Positions 1-8,102 of a stretch of DNA of 64,000 nucleotides are shown in pieces. The position numbers and the translations under genes are program-made. Under the pieces are notes generated by a model. The model was not told where the DNA came from and ran no database searches. It saw only the letters and a list, made by a program, of their open reading frames with translations. Positions within the stretch are counted from its first letter, which is position 1. Each line of letters opens with the position of its first letter. Source of the DNA: Maritalea porphyrae (GTDB taxonomy: Bacteria > Pseudomonadota > Alphaproteobacteria > Rhizobiales > Devosiaceae); assembly GCF_027213965.1 (NCBI RefSeq), contig NZ_JAPWGX010000008.1:20393-84392 (forward strand), in the 5' to 3' direction.

Positions 1-748
1 AGCACCAGTTTGCATGAATGTCACAAAGGGCTAATAGAAGATCCGCATACTTGGCCCGAATGGTATCGGCCTGATCGGATTGCACCATAAAATATAGGTA
101 GCCATGGGGGCCGGTGTCCGCACCGCCGTGATCAAGCGTTCCAGAGCGATAATGGGGATCCATCTGACCCAAGTTTTCAGTCGGCATGTTCGGCGCGAAA
201 GGCATGTGATGCGGAAAGCTTACAGTATCGATCAGGTTTGATTGTGCAGGTTGCATGTAGGCTCGATGAATTGGGGCCAACATGTAGGAAACCCCTCCGC
301 GTGTGGGCGCTGCATATGTGCCGTCTGCAAAACGCTTGCGCAAAATCTCTTTTGCCTCAGACGGCGTAACGCCCTTAATCCTCATCTTTTCGAGGTCCAT
401 ATAAGGCCGCATATTCTGCGCTTGGCCTTGTGCATCATGCGCTTGCGGAATAATCATATCCGCTGGGAATTCGAACTCCCAATCTGCCTGATAAAAGCGA
501 GCACTGGTTCGCGCAACGAACGTGGCCCAACCGTTGGTTCCTTGTTTATGTATCACAAACCCGTCTGCAGGATCTCGGACGTAGATCGTCGCGTTCTCCT
601 GCAAATCTGCTGGCAGTGCGCTAAGCGCTAGTTCAATTTCCAACTCAAGCGGCAGATCAACGAACTCTTGCGCTGTTGCGGCTTGTGTCGACAGAATTAG
701 CAGTCCTGCAACTAATGTCAGTGCGGTGTTCCGTAGTTGTCTAATCAT
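1..748 (-). CDS. Secreted protein of unknown function, partial (C-terminus beyond window)
   Basis: The frame opens at ATG 748 and runs off the left edge, so only the first 249 residues are visible. Residues 1-26 form a signal peptide (Arg near the start, hydrophobic LVAGLLIL core, small residues ATA before the likely cleavage at 26/27), so the product should be exported to the periplasm. I do not recognise the family. Residues 179-215 are rich in His and Asp (SFPHHMP, DPHYRSG, LDHGGAD, GPHGY), which could bind a metal, but this is inference. An AAGGAAA ribosome binding site lies 8 nt upstream, and the start overlaps the stop of the upstream small gene (TAATG), implying translational coupling. 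It is the last visible gene of the GST operon. Confidence 0.75.
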   Translation of the reverse strand, partial: MIRQLRNTALTLVAGLLILSTQAATAQEFVDLPLELEIELALSALPADLQENATIYVRDPADGFVIHKQGTNGWATFVARTSARFYQADWEFEFPADMIIPQAHDAQGQAQNMRPYMDLEKMRIKGVTPSEAKEILRKRFADGTYAAPTRGGVSYMLAPIHRAYMQPAQSNLIDTVSFPHHMPFAPNMPTENLGQMDPHYRSGTLDHGGADTGPHGYLYFMVQSDQADTIRAKYADLLLALCDIHANWC

Positions 749-915
749 TATTTGTTTTCCTTGGGTGCGTTGTATCGATCATCTTCGATACTTAAATTTT
801 GTTTCTTGGAATGAGGATTGTCCGTAAACAGTGATTGCAGTCGTTGCAGGTATCCGTCCCAGAAGTCCTGTGTATTTTCAGAGCTATTTTGGGGCTCGTT
901 TTGATCGCTGGACAT
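748..915 (-). CDS. Small 55-aa hydrophilic protein
   Basis: ATG 915 to TAA 748 encodes 55 residues, mostly polar (starts MSSDQNEPQNSS, ends NAPKENK), with one aromatic patch DFWDGYLQRL in the middle. There is no signal peptide or membrane segment. AAGGAC lies about 10 nt upstream of the ATG, the gene starts 4 nt after the SRPBCC gene ends, and its stop codon shares a base with the start of the secreted-protein gene. Tight packing on both sides is the main evidence that it is real. No family is recognised. Confidence 0.55.
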   Translation of the reverse strand: MSSDQNEPQNSSENTQDFWDGYLQRLQSLFTDNPHSKKQNLSIEDDRYNAPKENK

Positions 916-919
916 CAGT

Positions 920-1378
920 TCAAGTCCTTATGAAGGGTGTGCCATGACCAGTGTCGAGATAGGCTTTCAAGCTATCGACGAAGAAGAGATCCCAACCTGC
1001 ACGACATATGTCGAAGCAGTGCAACTCAGGTGCAAGACCGTCATGCTCAAAGTGAATGCATGTTTCATGTCCATCCTGTTCAATCTTCCAAATGACAGTT
1101 GTACCTAGCCATTCTTCTTCGATTTGCCCGGTGTAGCCTTCAACAAGGTGATGAGCTTCAATGCAAGTCATCTCAATGCGGTCCGGTCGCAGCTCAGTTG
1201 CCCTAAATATCCAGTAGCCGTTCTCCTCAGAAAAATCGAAACGGGCCGTGTCGCCAACGTTGCGCAGTACTTTGTCCGGTTTTGTCCACCAGTGTTCAAA
1301 GCCCTCCGTCAGAGCTGTATAAGCTGCATTTGGTGTGGCCTTAACGCGGATCGTTCGTTTGTAATTTTTTGCTGTCAT
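920..1378 (-). CDS. SRPBCC / AHSA1-like ligand-binding protein
   Basis: A 152-residue cytosolic protein of the START/SRPBCC fold. The pattern is typical of the AHSA1-like branch: N-terminal strand RTIRVKATPNAAYTAL, then EGFEHWWTKP, a central GTTVIWKIEQDG, and a C-terminal helix WDLFFVDSLKAYLDTG. Such proteins bind hydrophobic ligands; the substrate cannot be told here. A GGGGGCGG ribosome binding site precedes the ATG. It starts 9 nt after the GST gene on the same strand. The GST + SRPBCC + divergent HxlR arrangement suggests response to an electrophile or small toxic compound (inference). Confidence 0.82.
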   Translation of the reverse strand: MTAKNYKRTIRVKATPNAAYTALTEGFEHWWTKPDKVLRNVGDTARFDFSEENGYWIFRATELRPDRIEMTCIEAHHLVEGYTGQIEEEWLGTTVIWKIEQDGHETCIHFEHDGLAPELHCFDICRAGWDLFFVDSLKAYLDTGHGTPFIRT

Positions 1379-1387
1379 GACCGCCCC

Positions 1388-2080
1388 CTATGCCGCAACT
1401 GCAGCGCGCCAATGAGGCGGACAGGTGTTTTCAAAGCCCGGCAAGTTTTGAATCTGGCGGCACCATTTCCCAAGTTCTGGAAACTGCTCGTCGATTATGC
1501 TCAGGCCAATTGCTTTCATGACATCTGGCTTGGTCTGCTGCGCTCGCATGATCCGAGCGACGTCGGGATATACTACTGCGTCCACTGCACTTGGTTTTTC
1601 GCCACACAGGAAGGTATTTGTTCCAAGTGTCTCTTCCAGAAGCGCGTATTCCACTTTGAGCAGGTCGCAGGCAGATTCTAATGACTTTGCTTCCTCTGAA
1701 TTTGCTGCCGGTGGTGTGCTATCACTCCCAAACACAGGCGTAGTGACGGCGCTTGTAGCTTTGAAAAGGTAGTCGTTGAAAAGAGTGGCTGTCTCCCAGA
1801 CGCGGGCCACCTCGGTAGCTGACGTTCCAAAAAGAGGGCGGTCTGGAAATTGACGATCAAGCCACCCCATTAGCGCTAAAGACTCCCGTCTAGCGATGCC
1901 GCCCGACACGATAACCGGCACCTTGCTGTGCGGATTTAGTTGCCTAAACTGTGCGGTCCGGTGCTCCCCTTTCGATCCGTCGAGGTAGTGCAGTTCGTAC
2001 GAAAGCTGCTTGAACTCTAAAGCCAGCAGCACGCGCCAACCGCTTGGCGCTCCACTGAACGAATAGACTTTTAATGTCAT
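1388..2080 (-). CDS. Glutathione S-transferase family protein
   Basis: 230 residues, normal for a bacterial GST. The N-terminal thioredoxin-like domain (about 1-80) begins LKVYSFSGAPSGWRVLLAL, has the cis-proline motif SKVPVIV near residue 55 and the glutathione-contacting RESLAL that follows. The C-terminal half is helical with FLCGEKPSAVDAVVYPDVAR. GST enzymes conjugate or isomerise using glutathione in the cytosol. The start has GGGAAAAG upstream. First gene of a minus-strand operon, divergent from the HxlR regulator, with a candidate operator between them. Confidence 0.88.
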   Translation of the reverse strand: MTLKVYSFSGAPSGWRVLLALEFKQLSYELHYLDGSKGEHRTAQFRQLNPHSKVPVIVSGGIARRESLALMGWLDRQFPDRPLFGTSATEVARVWETATLFNDYLFKATSAVTTPVFGSDSTPPAANSEEAKSLESACDLLKVEYALLEETLGTNTFLCGEKPSAVDAVVYPDVARIMRAQQTKPDVMKAIGLSIIDEQFPELGKWCRQIQNLPGFENTCPPHWRAAVAA

Positions 2081-2111
2081 AATCTTTTCCCATCTAATCT
2101 GTGGGATAAAG

Positions 2112-2126
2112 ATACTACGTTAGTAT
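2112..2126. promoter_or_regulatory. Candidate HxlR operator 1 (perfect dyad)
   Basis: ATACTA-CGT-TAGTAT is a perfect inverted repeat in the GST-hxlR divergent region. The same half-sites recur in a second dyad 30 bp away, which argues against chance. HxlR proteins are dimers that bind dyads and usually control a divergent neighbour. Confidence 0.6.
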
Positions 2127-2156
2127 TTATTCACAAGTAGGCAGTAAATTCTGCTA

Positions 2157-2176
2157 TAGTATGGAAATTGATACTA
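2157..2176. promoter_or_regulatory. Candidate HxlR operator 2 (opposite half-site order)
   Basis: TAGTAT, 8 nt, ATACTA: the same half-sites as operator 1 in the reverse order. It covers the upstream ATG at 2161, which has no ribosome binding site, so it more likely sits in the leader of the regulator mRNA than in coding sequence. Confidence 0.5.
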
Positions 2177-2196
2177 ATGGAGTAAGGAAACAAGCC

Positions 2197-2580
2197 ATGG
2201 ATGAAGTTGAAAGCGAAAAAGTTGACGCAAAACTCCCTCCTCTGCCTGTTGTAGTGGGGTTTTGCCCAATGCCGGATATCGCGGCTCTGATCGGCGGAAA
2301 ATGGAAATTAATTATTCTACAAATCTTGATTTTCGATGGAACCAAACGATTTGGAGAATTAAAACGAGAGGTAAATGGCATTACACAAACGATGTTGACC
2401 GCGCAGCTCCGCGCTTTGGAGAGTGACGGTTTGGTGCACCGCGAACTCTACGCACAGGTCCCCCCGAAAGTTGAATATTCCGCCACGCAGCGGGCCAAAG
2501 ACCTAGAAAAGGTGTTCCTATCTCTCCATGATTGGTGGGTGGCGTCAACGCAATGTGTGGGCGTAGCCTGGTCTCAATAG
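2197..2580 (+). CDS. HxlR-family winged-helix transcriptional regulator
   Basis: I place the start at ATG 2197 (127 aa) because AAGGAAA lies 8 nt upstream; the in-frame ATG at 2161 has no ribosome binding site and is overlapped by a repeat of the operator half-sites. The HxlR domain fills the protein: conserved Cys in GFCPMPDIAALIGGKWKL, recognition region KRFGELKREVNGITQTMLTAQLRAL cut here to its landmarks, wing VPPKVEYSAT. HxlR regulators sense redox or electrophilic signals, often through that N-terminal Cys. It most likely autoregulates and controls the divergent GST operon. Confidence 0.88.
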   Translation: MDEVESEKVDAKLPPLPVVVGFCPMPDIAALIGGKWKLIILQILIFDGTKRFGELKREVNGITQTMLTAQLRALESDGLVHRELYAQVPPKVEYSATQRAKDLEKVFLSLHDWWVASTQCVGVAWSQ

Positions 2581-2765
2581 CTTGTAATTCTTTAAAGTCC
2601 CGAAATGTCTACTTTCAGTGCTTTTGCTCCAAATTGACTGCAGTGCAGCACCGACACTTTGTCCACTCAGCCGCCTTTCGTTGATTGAAAGTTTATGTCA
2701 GCGCCCCGATGTCCGCTTTAGGGAAACTAAGGTGTTACTTTCATTTTGCGGTCAAGGTCGGCTAT

Positions 2766-2787
2766 GGGCCGGTTGTTCAACCGACCC
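2766..2787. other. Stem-loop 10 bp beyond the recombinase gene
   Basis: Two 10-nt arms (GGGCCGGTTG and CAACCGACCC) pair with one C-A mismatch around a TT loop. It lies just past the stop of the tyrosine recombinase. There is no T-run in either direction, so it may be an mRNA 3' end structure or a recombination-site arm rather than an intrinsic terminator. Confidence 0.3.
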
Positions 2788-2796
2788 AACAGACGA

Positions 2797-3432
2797 TTAG
2801 ATCTCGACACCTTCAGAAATGGCCAGTGCGTCCTCCAGATCTACACCAAGATAGCGAACGGTGCTGTCCATTTTGGTATGACCAAGCAGAAGCTGAACTG
2901 CTCTGAGATTTCCCGTTTTTTTATAGATTTGTGCAACCTTGGTTCTGCGCATCGAATGTGTTCCATATGCGCTAGGTTCAAGTCCAATAGACACGACCCA
3001 GAGTTTCATCATTCGTGCGTATTGTCGTGTCGAGATGTGGGGACGGTCTTGGAACCGACTGGGCCACAAATATTCATGACCGCTCATAAGCGGATGAGCA
3101 ACCCAATCAGAAACGGAGGCCCTTGTCCCTTCGGTGATTTCAAATCGAACAGGCGTTTTCGTTTTGCTCTGCAAAATGGAAGCGCGTTCTTTGACTGAGC
3201 CAGCCGCGAAAATATCGGAAACTTTCAATCGAACGAGATCACAGCCTCTCAGTTTACTATCGATTGCCATATTGAACAGTGCCAAGTCGCGTAATGCTTT
3301 TGAAAGCTCAAGCCGGACCCTAATTGCCCAAACATGCTTTGGTAACAACGGTCGTTTTTGTCCAATTAATCTACCATGGTTCCAAGCACGTTTAGATGGA
3401 ATAATCATAGGGAGGTTTTCGGAAGCAGACAT
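2797..3432 (-). CDS. Tyrosine recombinase / integrase (catalytic-domain-only form)
   Basis: 211 residues, much shorter than typical phage integrases (about 400), so it consists of the catalytic domain with a short N-terminal extension. All active-site positions are visible: R62 in SKLRGCDL, K92 in SKTKTPVRF, H159-x-x-R162 in THSMRRTK, H185 in LLLGHTKMD and nucleophile Y194 in VRYLGV. It should cut and rejoin DNA at short dyad sites, for example in resolving plasmid multimers or moving an island. The ATG has AAGGAC 6 nt upstream. It stands alone between two gene-poor stretches; no att sites could be identified. Confidence 0.85.
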   Translation of the reverse strand: MSASENLPMIIPSKRAWNHGRLIGQKRPLLPKHVWAIRVRLELSKALRDLALFNMAIDSKLRGCDLVRLKVSDIFAAGSVKERASILQSKTKTPVRFEITEGTRASVSDWVAHPLMSGHEYLWPSRFQDRPHISTRQYARMMKLWVVSIGLEPSAYGTHSMRRTKVAQIYKKTGNLRAVQLLLGHTKMDSTVRYLGVDLEDALAISEGVEI

Positions 3433-3966
3433 AATTAGTCCTTTGCTCCATACCCTCCATCCTCAGCACTTAGACGTTCAGCAACACATTATTTCACTTA
3501 CTGCGTAGGAATTACAACTTCCGCTTGGAGCCCTTTTTCGACCTTGGTTTTAGTGTCAGTCGAGCACTACCGGTCCTTAGCTGCTGTTCGATATATCGCA
3601 AAACTAGTCCCAAAGGTCAGTCCTATGGTCTGATCGGGCACAAGATCAAAGTCACTCTAGTTTCCAACCGCAACAACCAAAGTTAAATCAATGCGTTTTT
3701 CAACAGAATAGGCTCGAAGCGGAATTTTGCCTATCTTTTTTGCGACAAGATTTTGCGACGGGACCATTTGAAAACGGCTTGAAAGTTTGCGACAAAACCC
3801 TTGGGCGTAGAATTAGGGGATGCGTTGGCAATCTCTGAAGCCATCGAATTCTAAATGAAAGGGCCGCTTGTAAGGGCGGGCCAAAGCGTACTCAAATTCG
3901 CCAGATCAGCTGTAACATTACACAGCACAATCCCCCCACTTGAAGCCAACGCTCTCCTCTTTGCCC
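3433..3966. other. 534-bp stretch without a convincing gene
   Basis: Neither strand carries a supported gene. The only structure noticed is a set of three TTTGCGAC copies at 3739-3795, listed separately. Short frames at 3134-3508 and 3855-4055 have no family signal and overlap real genes or the repeats. Confidence 0.5.
3739..3795 (+). repeat. Three direct copies of TTTGCGAC within 57 bp
   Basis: TTTGCGACAA starts at 3739 and 3786, and TTTGCGACG starts at 3752. They may be protein-binding repeats or transposon-end remnants; nothing adjacent decides this. Confidence 0.4.
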
Positions 3967-5112
3967 TTATGAGACGCGGTCCAACAAGATCATTGCGTTT
4001 ACGATTTCTTCAGCGCCTTGTTCTCGAAACATTTCGTTGCCGACATTCAAAATGAAAAATATGTCTTGCGACGTATTCGTAAACATAAAGGCACCGGTTG
4101 TGCCGACGCCGCCGTACAAATCTTCAAAGCCGCGCAACAAAGGTGACAGTTCGCTCAATCTGAATTGCATCATGCCTTCGCCATAATAAATGCCGTCGTC
4201 AAACTCGTAAGAGAATGATTTCATGTGGTTTAGTGACGTCGAGTTAATCAAGGATCCATCATGCAACGCGCGCATAAATGCGAGAAGGTCGCTGGTTGTA
4301 CTGACAAACCCACCGCCACTCCAATCAATACTCAGGGCGTTCCTGCCATGAAAGTTGACGCCATTTACGATGATGGGCAGCATGTCGATGTCGCCAGATT
4401 GAAAGGGCATTGTTGTATTCGTCATGCCAACCGGATCGAGAACGTAACGGTTCATAGACTCAAAAAACGTTTGCTGTGTGATGTGCTCAACGATTAAGCC
4501 AAGCAAGATGTATCCGGTATCGGAGTACTTGAACTGCGCACCCGGCGCACCGATAGCAGTCTGGTTGGTACGTGTGAAATCAACTAACCCTGCGGGCGTC
4601 CAAAGCCTATCCAAATCTTGAGCAACGATGTCTAGGAATGGCTGGCCTGTTAAAACCGGACCTTCAAAATAGTCGCCAATTCCTGAGGTGTGATTGAGTA
4701 ACATTCGCGTTGTCACCTGCGCGCTATAATCGATGCCCTGATGAACAAACAGCCCCTTAAGGACATCATTCGAAAGGTAATCAGAAATCGGTAATTCGAC
4801 GTCCAGTTCCCCTTTCTCAGCCAATACGTATATCAGCGTAGCGGTCAGGGTTTTACCCAAACTTGCAGCATGGAATTGGCTATCAATTTCTGCATTGCCA
4901 ACGGCCAAACCGAAGGTGACGCCCTTTGATGGCGCATAAACGCGTAACAATGCACTATCAAGGTCGTGGGTCTCAATGAATGCCTCAAGATTTGCAGTTA
5001 TCCTTTCCTCAGCTTGTTCCGCGCTTATCGAGCCAAACATGATGCGCGTGATCATCAGCCCGCCCACGACGATGACGACGACAATGCCTGCTAGTATTCC
5101 CAGTTTTTTCAT
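3967..5112 (-). CDS. Membrane-anchored serine hydrolase, class-C beta-lactamase fold
   Basis: 381 residues. Residues 5-27 are a hydrophobic anchor (GILAGIVVVIVVGGLMI), placing the enzyme on the periplasmic face. The catalytic SxxK is S84-L-G-K87, followed by HTSG at 141-144 and YSD at 196-198 (the YxN position). This fold covers beta-lactamases, D,D-peptidases and esterases; substrate is not determinable. AGGAAAA lies close to the ATG. It is 47 nt downstream of the membrane AraC-type regulator on the same strand, so the two are probably co-transcribed. Confidence 0.82.
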   Translation of the reverse strand: MKKLGILAGIVVVIVVGGLMITRIMFGSISAEQAEERITANLEAFIETHDLDSALLRVYAPSKGVTFGLAVGNAEIDSQFHAASLGKTLTATLIYVLAEKGELDVELPISDYLSNDVLKGLFVHQGIDYSAQVTTRMLLNHTSGIGDYFEGPVLTGQPFLDIVAQDLDRLWTPAGLVDFTRTNQTAIGAPGAQFKYSDTGYILLGLIVEHITQQTFFESMNRYVLDPVGMTNTTMPFQSGDIDMLPIIVNGVNFHGRNALSIDWSGGGFVSTTSDLLAFMRALHDGSLINSTSLNHMKSFSYEFDDGIYYGEGMMQFRLSELSPLLRGFEDLYGGVGTTGAFMFTNTSQDIFFILNVGNEMFREQGAEEIVNAMILLDRVS

Positions 5113-5159
5113 GACTTTTCCTTTCGTATTGAAAGGATGACTTAGCGTGGGTTTTGCCG

Positions 5160-6317
5160 CTAATCGTCCGTCCCTGCTTGATCGGACTCAAATGAGGCCA
5201 GTTTGCGAAATGCCGTGGGCGTCGTGCCTGTGACCTTGCGAAAGGCGGTGTAAAACGACGAACGCGAGTTAAACCCAACTTCGTATGTAATAGTAAGGAT
5301 GTTTTCATTTCCTTGTTGAAGGCGTAGTTTCGCAGCTTCGATCCGATATCCGTTTACGAAGTCAAAAAAATTCTCGCCAATCTGTTCGTTCAAGACCTGG
5401 GAGACATAGTTGTCGGACATACGCACGTGACGTGCCAATGTCCAAAGTGATAGATTGGCATTAAGGTACAGCTTTTCGGTGGTCATTGCAGCCCGTAATT
5501 TAACCGCAATCTTTTGGGTGGTGACAGGGTCAAGTGCAGATTTTGCATAGCGCGCGACTAATTTCTCAGGTTGTGACCCATCAAAAATTTCAGGCCTTTG
5601 CCGCAGCCCCCATAAGACGATCGTTGTGACAAGAATAATATTTAAGATGTATGCGATCAGGAGCAACGCCCCGTCTTGCGCCTTGGGAAGCCCAAACAAA
5701 ATTGGCGCAGCCTGCGAAAGCCAGTACAGAGCGTAAAAAGCAATTACGAAGGAAATCCACTGCATTTCTTTTTGTACGGTACTGGCAAAATAGTCTTTGA
5801 GGCGCAGCCGATATCGCATTAGGCGATGCGAGGTAGCGATGAGGTAACACGCCCACTGCAGCGGGATGGGCAGAAATACTAAGCCGTTAAATTGATGGGT
5901 GCGCAGATCACGATCGTCAAACAGGTTTTGGGCAAAGCTGATGCTGTCGACCGAAAAGATATGTGTCACAAGCACAGCACCAGCATAGGCGGCCGGTACA
6001 ACAAAATGCCAAGGCAGATTTTTTGGCAGCTTTTGGTCTTCAGCAGTCAAGACCCAGACATAGAGCCAGAAAAGCGGGCTGACGCAGGACGCCCCAACAA
6101 CCCAAGTTGAATCGATGACCAATTTTACCGTTGCAGGCATGTGGAATGAAGTCAGGACGACGCCCATCTCGATCAACGCCGAAACAAACAGAACAAGCGC
6201 TAGGACGCGAAAAATCAACTTGTTTCGATCTTGGGTAAGGCAATAGAGCGTGCCTAACATTGAGACTGACATAGTCATTGTCGCAAGTAAAACAACAAGG
6301 GTTTGGGTCTGGGACAT
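5160..6317 (-). CDS. AraC-family regulator with multi-pass membrane N-terminus
   Basis: I use ATG 6317 (385 aa, begins MSQTQTLVVLL) because AAAGG lies 6 nt upstream; a longer frame to 6365 lacks this. Residues about 5-250 contain seven or eight hydrophobic segments, and the last 110 carry an AraC double helix-turn-helix with LWTLARHVRMSDNYVSQVLN and the conserved ITYEVGFNSRSSFYTAFRK. A membrane sensor fused to an AraC output is uncommon compared with soluble sugar-binding AraC proteins. It probably senses an envelope signal and controls the downstream serine hydrolase (inference). Confidence 0.85.
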   Translation of the reverse strand: MSQTQTLVVLLATMTMSVSMLGTLYCLTQDRNKLIFRVLALVLFVSALIEMGVVLTSFHMPATVKLVIDSTWVVGASCVSPLFWLYVWVLTAEDQKLPKNLPWHFVVPAAYAGAVLVTHIFSVDSISFAQNLFDDRDLRTHQFNGLVFLPIPLQWACYLIATSHRLMRYRLRLKDYFASTVQKEMQWISFVIAFYALYWLSQAAPILFGLPKAQDGALLLIAYILNIILVTTIVLWGLRQRPEIFDGSQPEKLVARYAKSALDPVTTQKIAVKLRAAMTTEKLYLNANLSLWTLARHVRMSDNYVSQVLNEQIGENFFDFVNGYRIEAAKLRLQQGNENILTITYEVGFNSRSSFYTAFRKVTGTTPTAFRKLASFESDQAGTDD

Positions 6318-6782
6318 TCTAACCTTTCCGAGTCGAACCACATTATGCCAAAGCCGCCAATGCAACTATAGGGCTTGTCGCAAAGATTTCAGTTGGGCAC
6401 AATTATCGGTGATGTCACAACATTTGTAGAACGCCAAGCGAACCTGACCTAACCGCCCATTGTCGCCAATTGGCAGAAACATGTGTTTGGTCGGTTTGTC
6501 CGCACAGCCGACATCGCAAAGCGTCGGCCATTCCGAATCTTGGTGCCTGGTTTGTGGAAATCCCTATTTTGTCCTCTTTGCAATCGGTTGAGGATATCCA
6601 AGTGTGTAATATGTATATTCTGGACTTTTAGGTCAAAATTCCGCATAATTTTTCCTGAGGCAGCATATCTTACCTGTGTTCAGACTTTTTTCGGTTGGAA
6701 CTAACGCTAGAAAACACGGGCTTTTCCCGATTTTTCTTTAATATTGTTTCCTGCAGTCCGGCTGCGTTCCGTGTGTACCTTT
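6318..6782. other. 465-bp intergenic region
   Basis: No gene is supported here. It separates the minus-strand regulator from the plus-strand lysozyme-like gene, so it should contain two divergent promoters, but no strong -35/-10 pair stands out. A dyad GCCGAC...GTCGGC occurs near 6509-6532. Confidence 0.4.
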
Positions 6783-7574
6783 ATGAGCATTCTTCATGCG
6801 AATATTCCCCTAAAAATGATTGGGGGCCTTGATCCAGTGATCATATGGCCCTCGTATTTAACTCGCAGCATCTTTAGTGCTGCCATCATTTTCGGAATAA
6901 CTTTAGGTGCTCCATCTTGTGAAGCTGCAAATTGGTCCACCAATGGCAGTTTCACGCTCGAAGAAAAGTTCTCCAACAAGTCGGATTGGACATTTGGTCA
7001 ATCGAATTGGAAGAGCCAGATCGCATTTGAAAAATCGATTATGGGTCAAGAATTCAAACTTGCTGCCTTACCGAAAAAATTTGAGGGCAAGACAAAGCTT
7101 GATCAGCTCTTTTCGCTGATCGCTTCTGTCGAGGCCCCTCACCGCCAATATGATGCTGTTCATCATAAGGCCAAAATCAAACCACCGCACAATCCAACAA
7201 AACTGACACTTGGGGAAGTTTTCGAATGGATTGAGGCAACACCCAATCAATTTCACGCAATTGGTCGATATCAGTTTATTCCGGCCACCCTCGCCTATTT
7301 GGTCGAAGCTGAGAACCTGAGCCTTAAGCAAAGGTTCTCAGAGCAAGTGCAAGACCAATTGGCTTTAAAACTGTTGAACGATGCGGGTTGGCAGCAATAT
7401 CAGGCCCATGAAATGCCCATAAAGGCATTCATGGACCGTATTGCAAAGGTCTGGGCAGGTTTTCCATTGGAAAACGGCAAATCTGCATATGACGGTCTAG
7501 CTGGCAATCGCGCTGTTATCACCCGTGCACACTTTGAAACCGCTATGAACAACATATTTGGGGAAAGGTCATGA
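6783..7574 (+). CDS. Exported lysozyme-like muramidase / endolysin-type protein
   Basis: About 263 residues from ATG 6783; the start is uncertain (ATG 6816 is also possible; neither has a good ribosome binding site, and the upstream 6744 start is TTG). A hydrophobic segment SIFSAAIIFGITLGAPSCEA looks like a signal peptide ending near a Cys. The C-terminal domain resembles phage-type lysozymes: candidate catalytic Glu in LIASVEAPHRQYDA, then AIGRYQFIPATLAYL, then RIAKVWAGFP and a terminal GNRAV.TRAHFETAM-like helix. It should cut peptidoglycan, as do lysozymes carried by plasmid transfer regions. It overlaps the GntR gene by ATGA. A frameshifted fragment of a related gene lies at 27965-28064. 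Confidence 0.7.
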   Translation: MSILHANIPLKMIGGLDPVIIWPSYLTRSIFSAAIIFGITLGAPSCEAANWSTNGSFTLEEKFSNKSDWTFGQSNWKSQIAFEKSIMGQEFKLAALPKKFEGKTKLDQLFSLIASVEAPHRQYDAVHHKAKIKPPHNPTKLTLGEVFEWIEATPNQFHAIGRYQFIPATLAYLVEAENLSLKQRFSEQVQDQLALKLLNDAGWQQYQAHEMPIKAFMDRIAKVWAGFPLENGKSAYDGLAGNRAVITRAHFETAMNNIFGERS

Positions 7575-7936
7575 GCAGCCTTTTTCAGAATAAACGCCGC
7601 ATTCTACGTGATGGTGTGGATCTCAACATTCAGGTCAGAGAGATCATTGTGCATCAAATCCTGACAAAGCAGATTGTTGCAGGGGATCAATTACCTTCAA
7701 TTAGAACCGCCGGAATTTATCTAGGGGTGAATAGCGCCACCATATCAAGGGGATATCATGCCCTTATTGAGCTCGGAGCCATTGAAAGGCGTAGAGGTCT
7801 TGGCATGTTTGTGACGAGCGAGGCCCAAAAACTCTTGTTGAAACACGAACGCCAGAAGTTTTTGAAACAAGATTGGCCAACAATTTGCCATCGGATTCGA
7901 TCGCTGGACATAGTTTTGGGTGATTTACGCAAATGA
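7571..7936 (+). CDS. Short GntR-family (YtrA-like) transcriptional regulator
   Basis: 121 residues: an N-terminal GntR winged helix (LNIQVREIIVHQILTKQI, QLPSIRTAGIYLGVNSATIS, GAIERRRGLGMFVT) with only a short helical tail and no ligand domain, the layout of YtrA-type regulators. It overlaps the lysozyme-like gene by 4 bp (ATGA) and is co-transcribed with it. Target unknown; self-regulation is the usual expectation. Confidence 0.82.
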   Translation: MSSLFQNKRRILRDGVDLNIQVREIIVHQILTKQIVAGDQLPSIRTAGIYLGVNSATISRGYHALIELGAIERRRGLGMFVTSEAQKLLLKHERQKFLKQDWPTICHRIRSLDIVLGDLRK

Positions 7937-8102
7937 GCCATTTTAAAGCCCCTACAGCGTCAATTGATGGTTTGATGTATATCCCGCCAAAAATCCACAA
8001 AATCCTCTGAGCGTGCAGATTTTGGCACCTACCACCACCATTCTCAACGTTCGATAGATCGGTTTTGTAATGCTTGAACATACGAACCAATGCGTCAAAG
8101 GG

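Noticed and set aside
242..631. 129-aa plus-strand frame near the left edge
   Set aside because: Antisense to the secreted-protein gene, which has a signal peptide, ribosome site and operon context.
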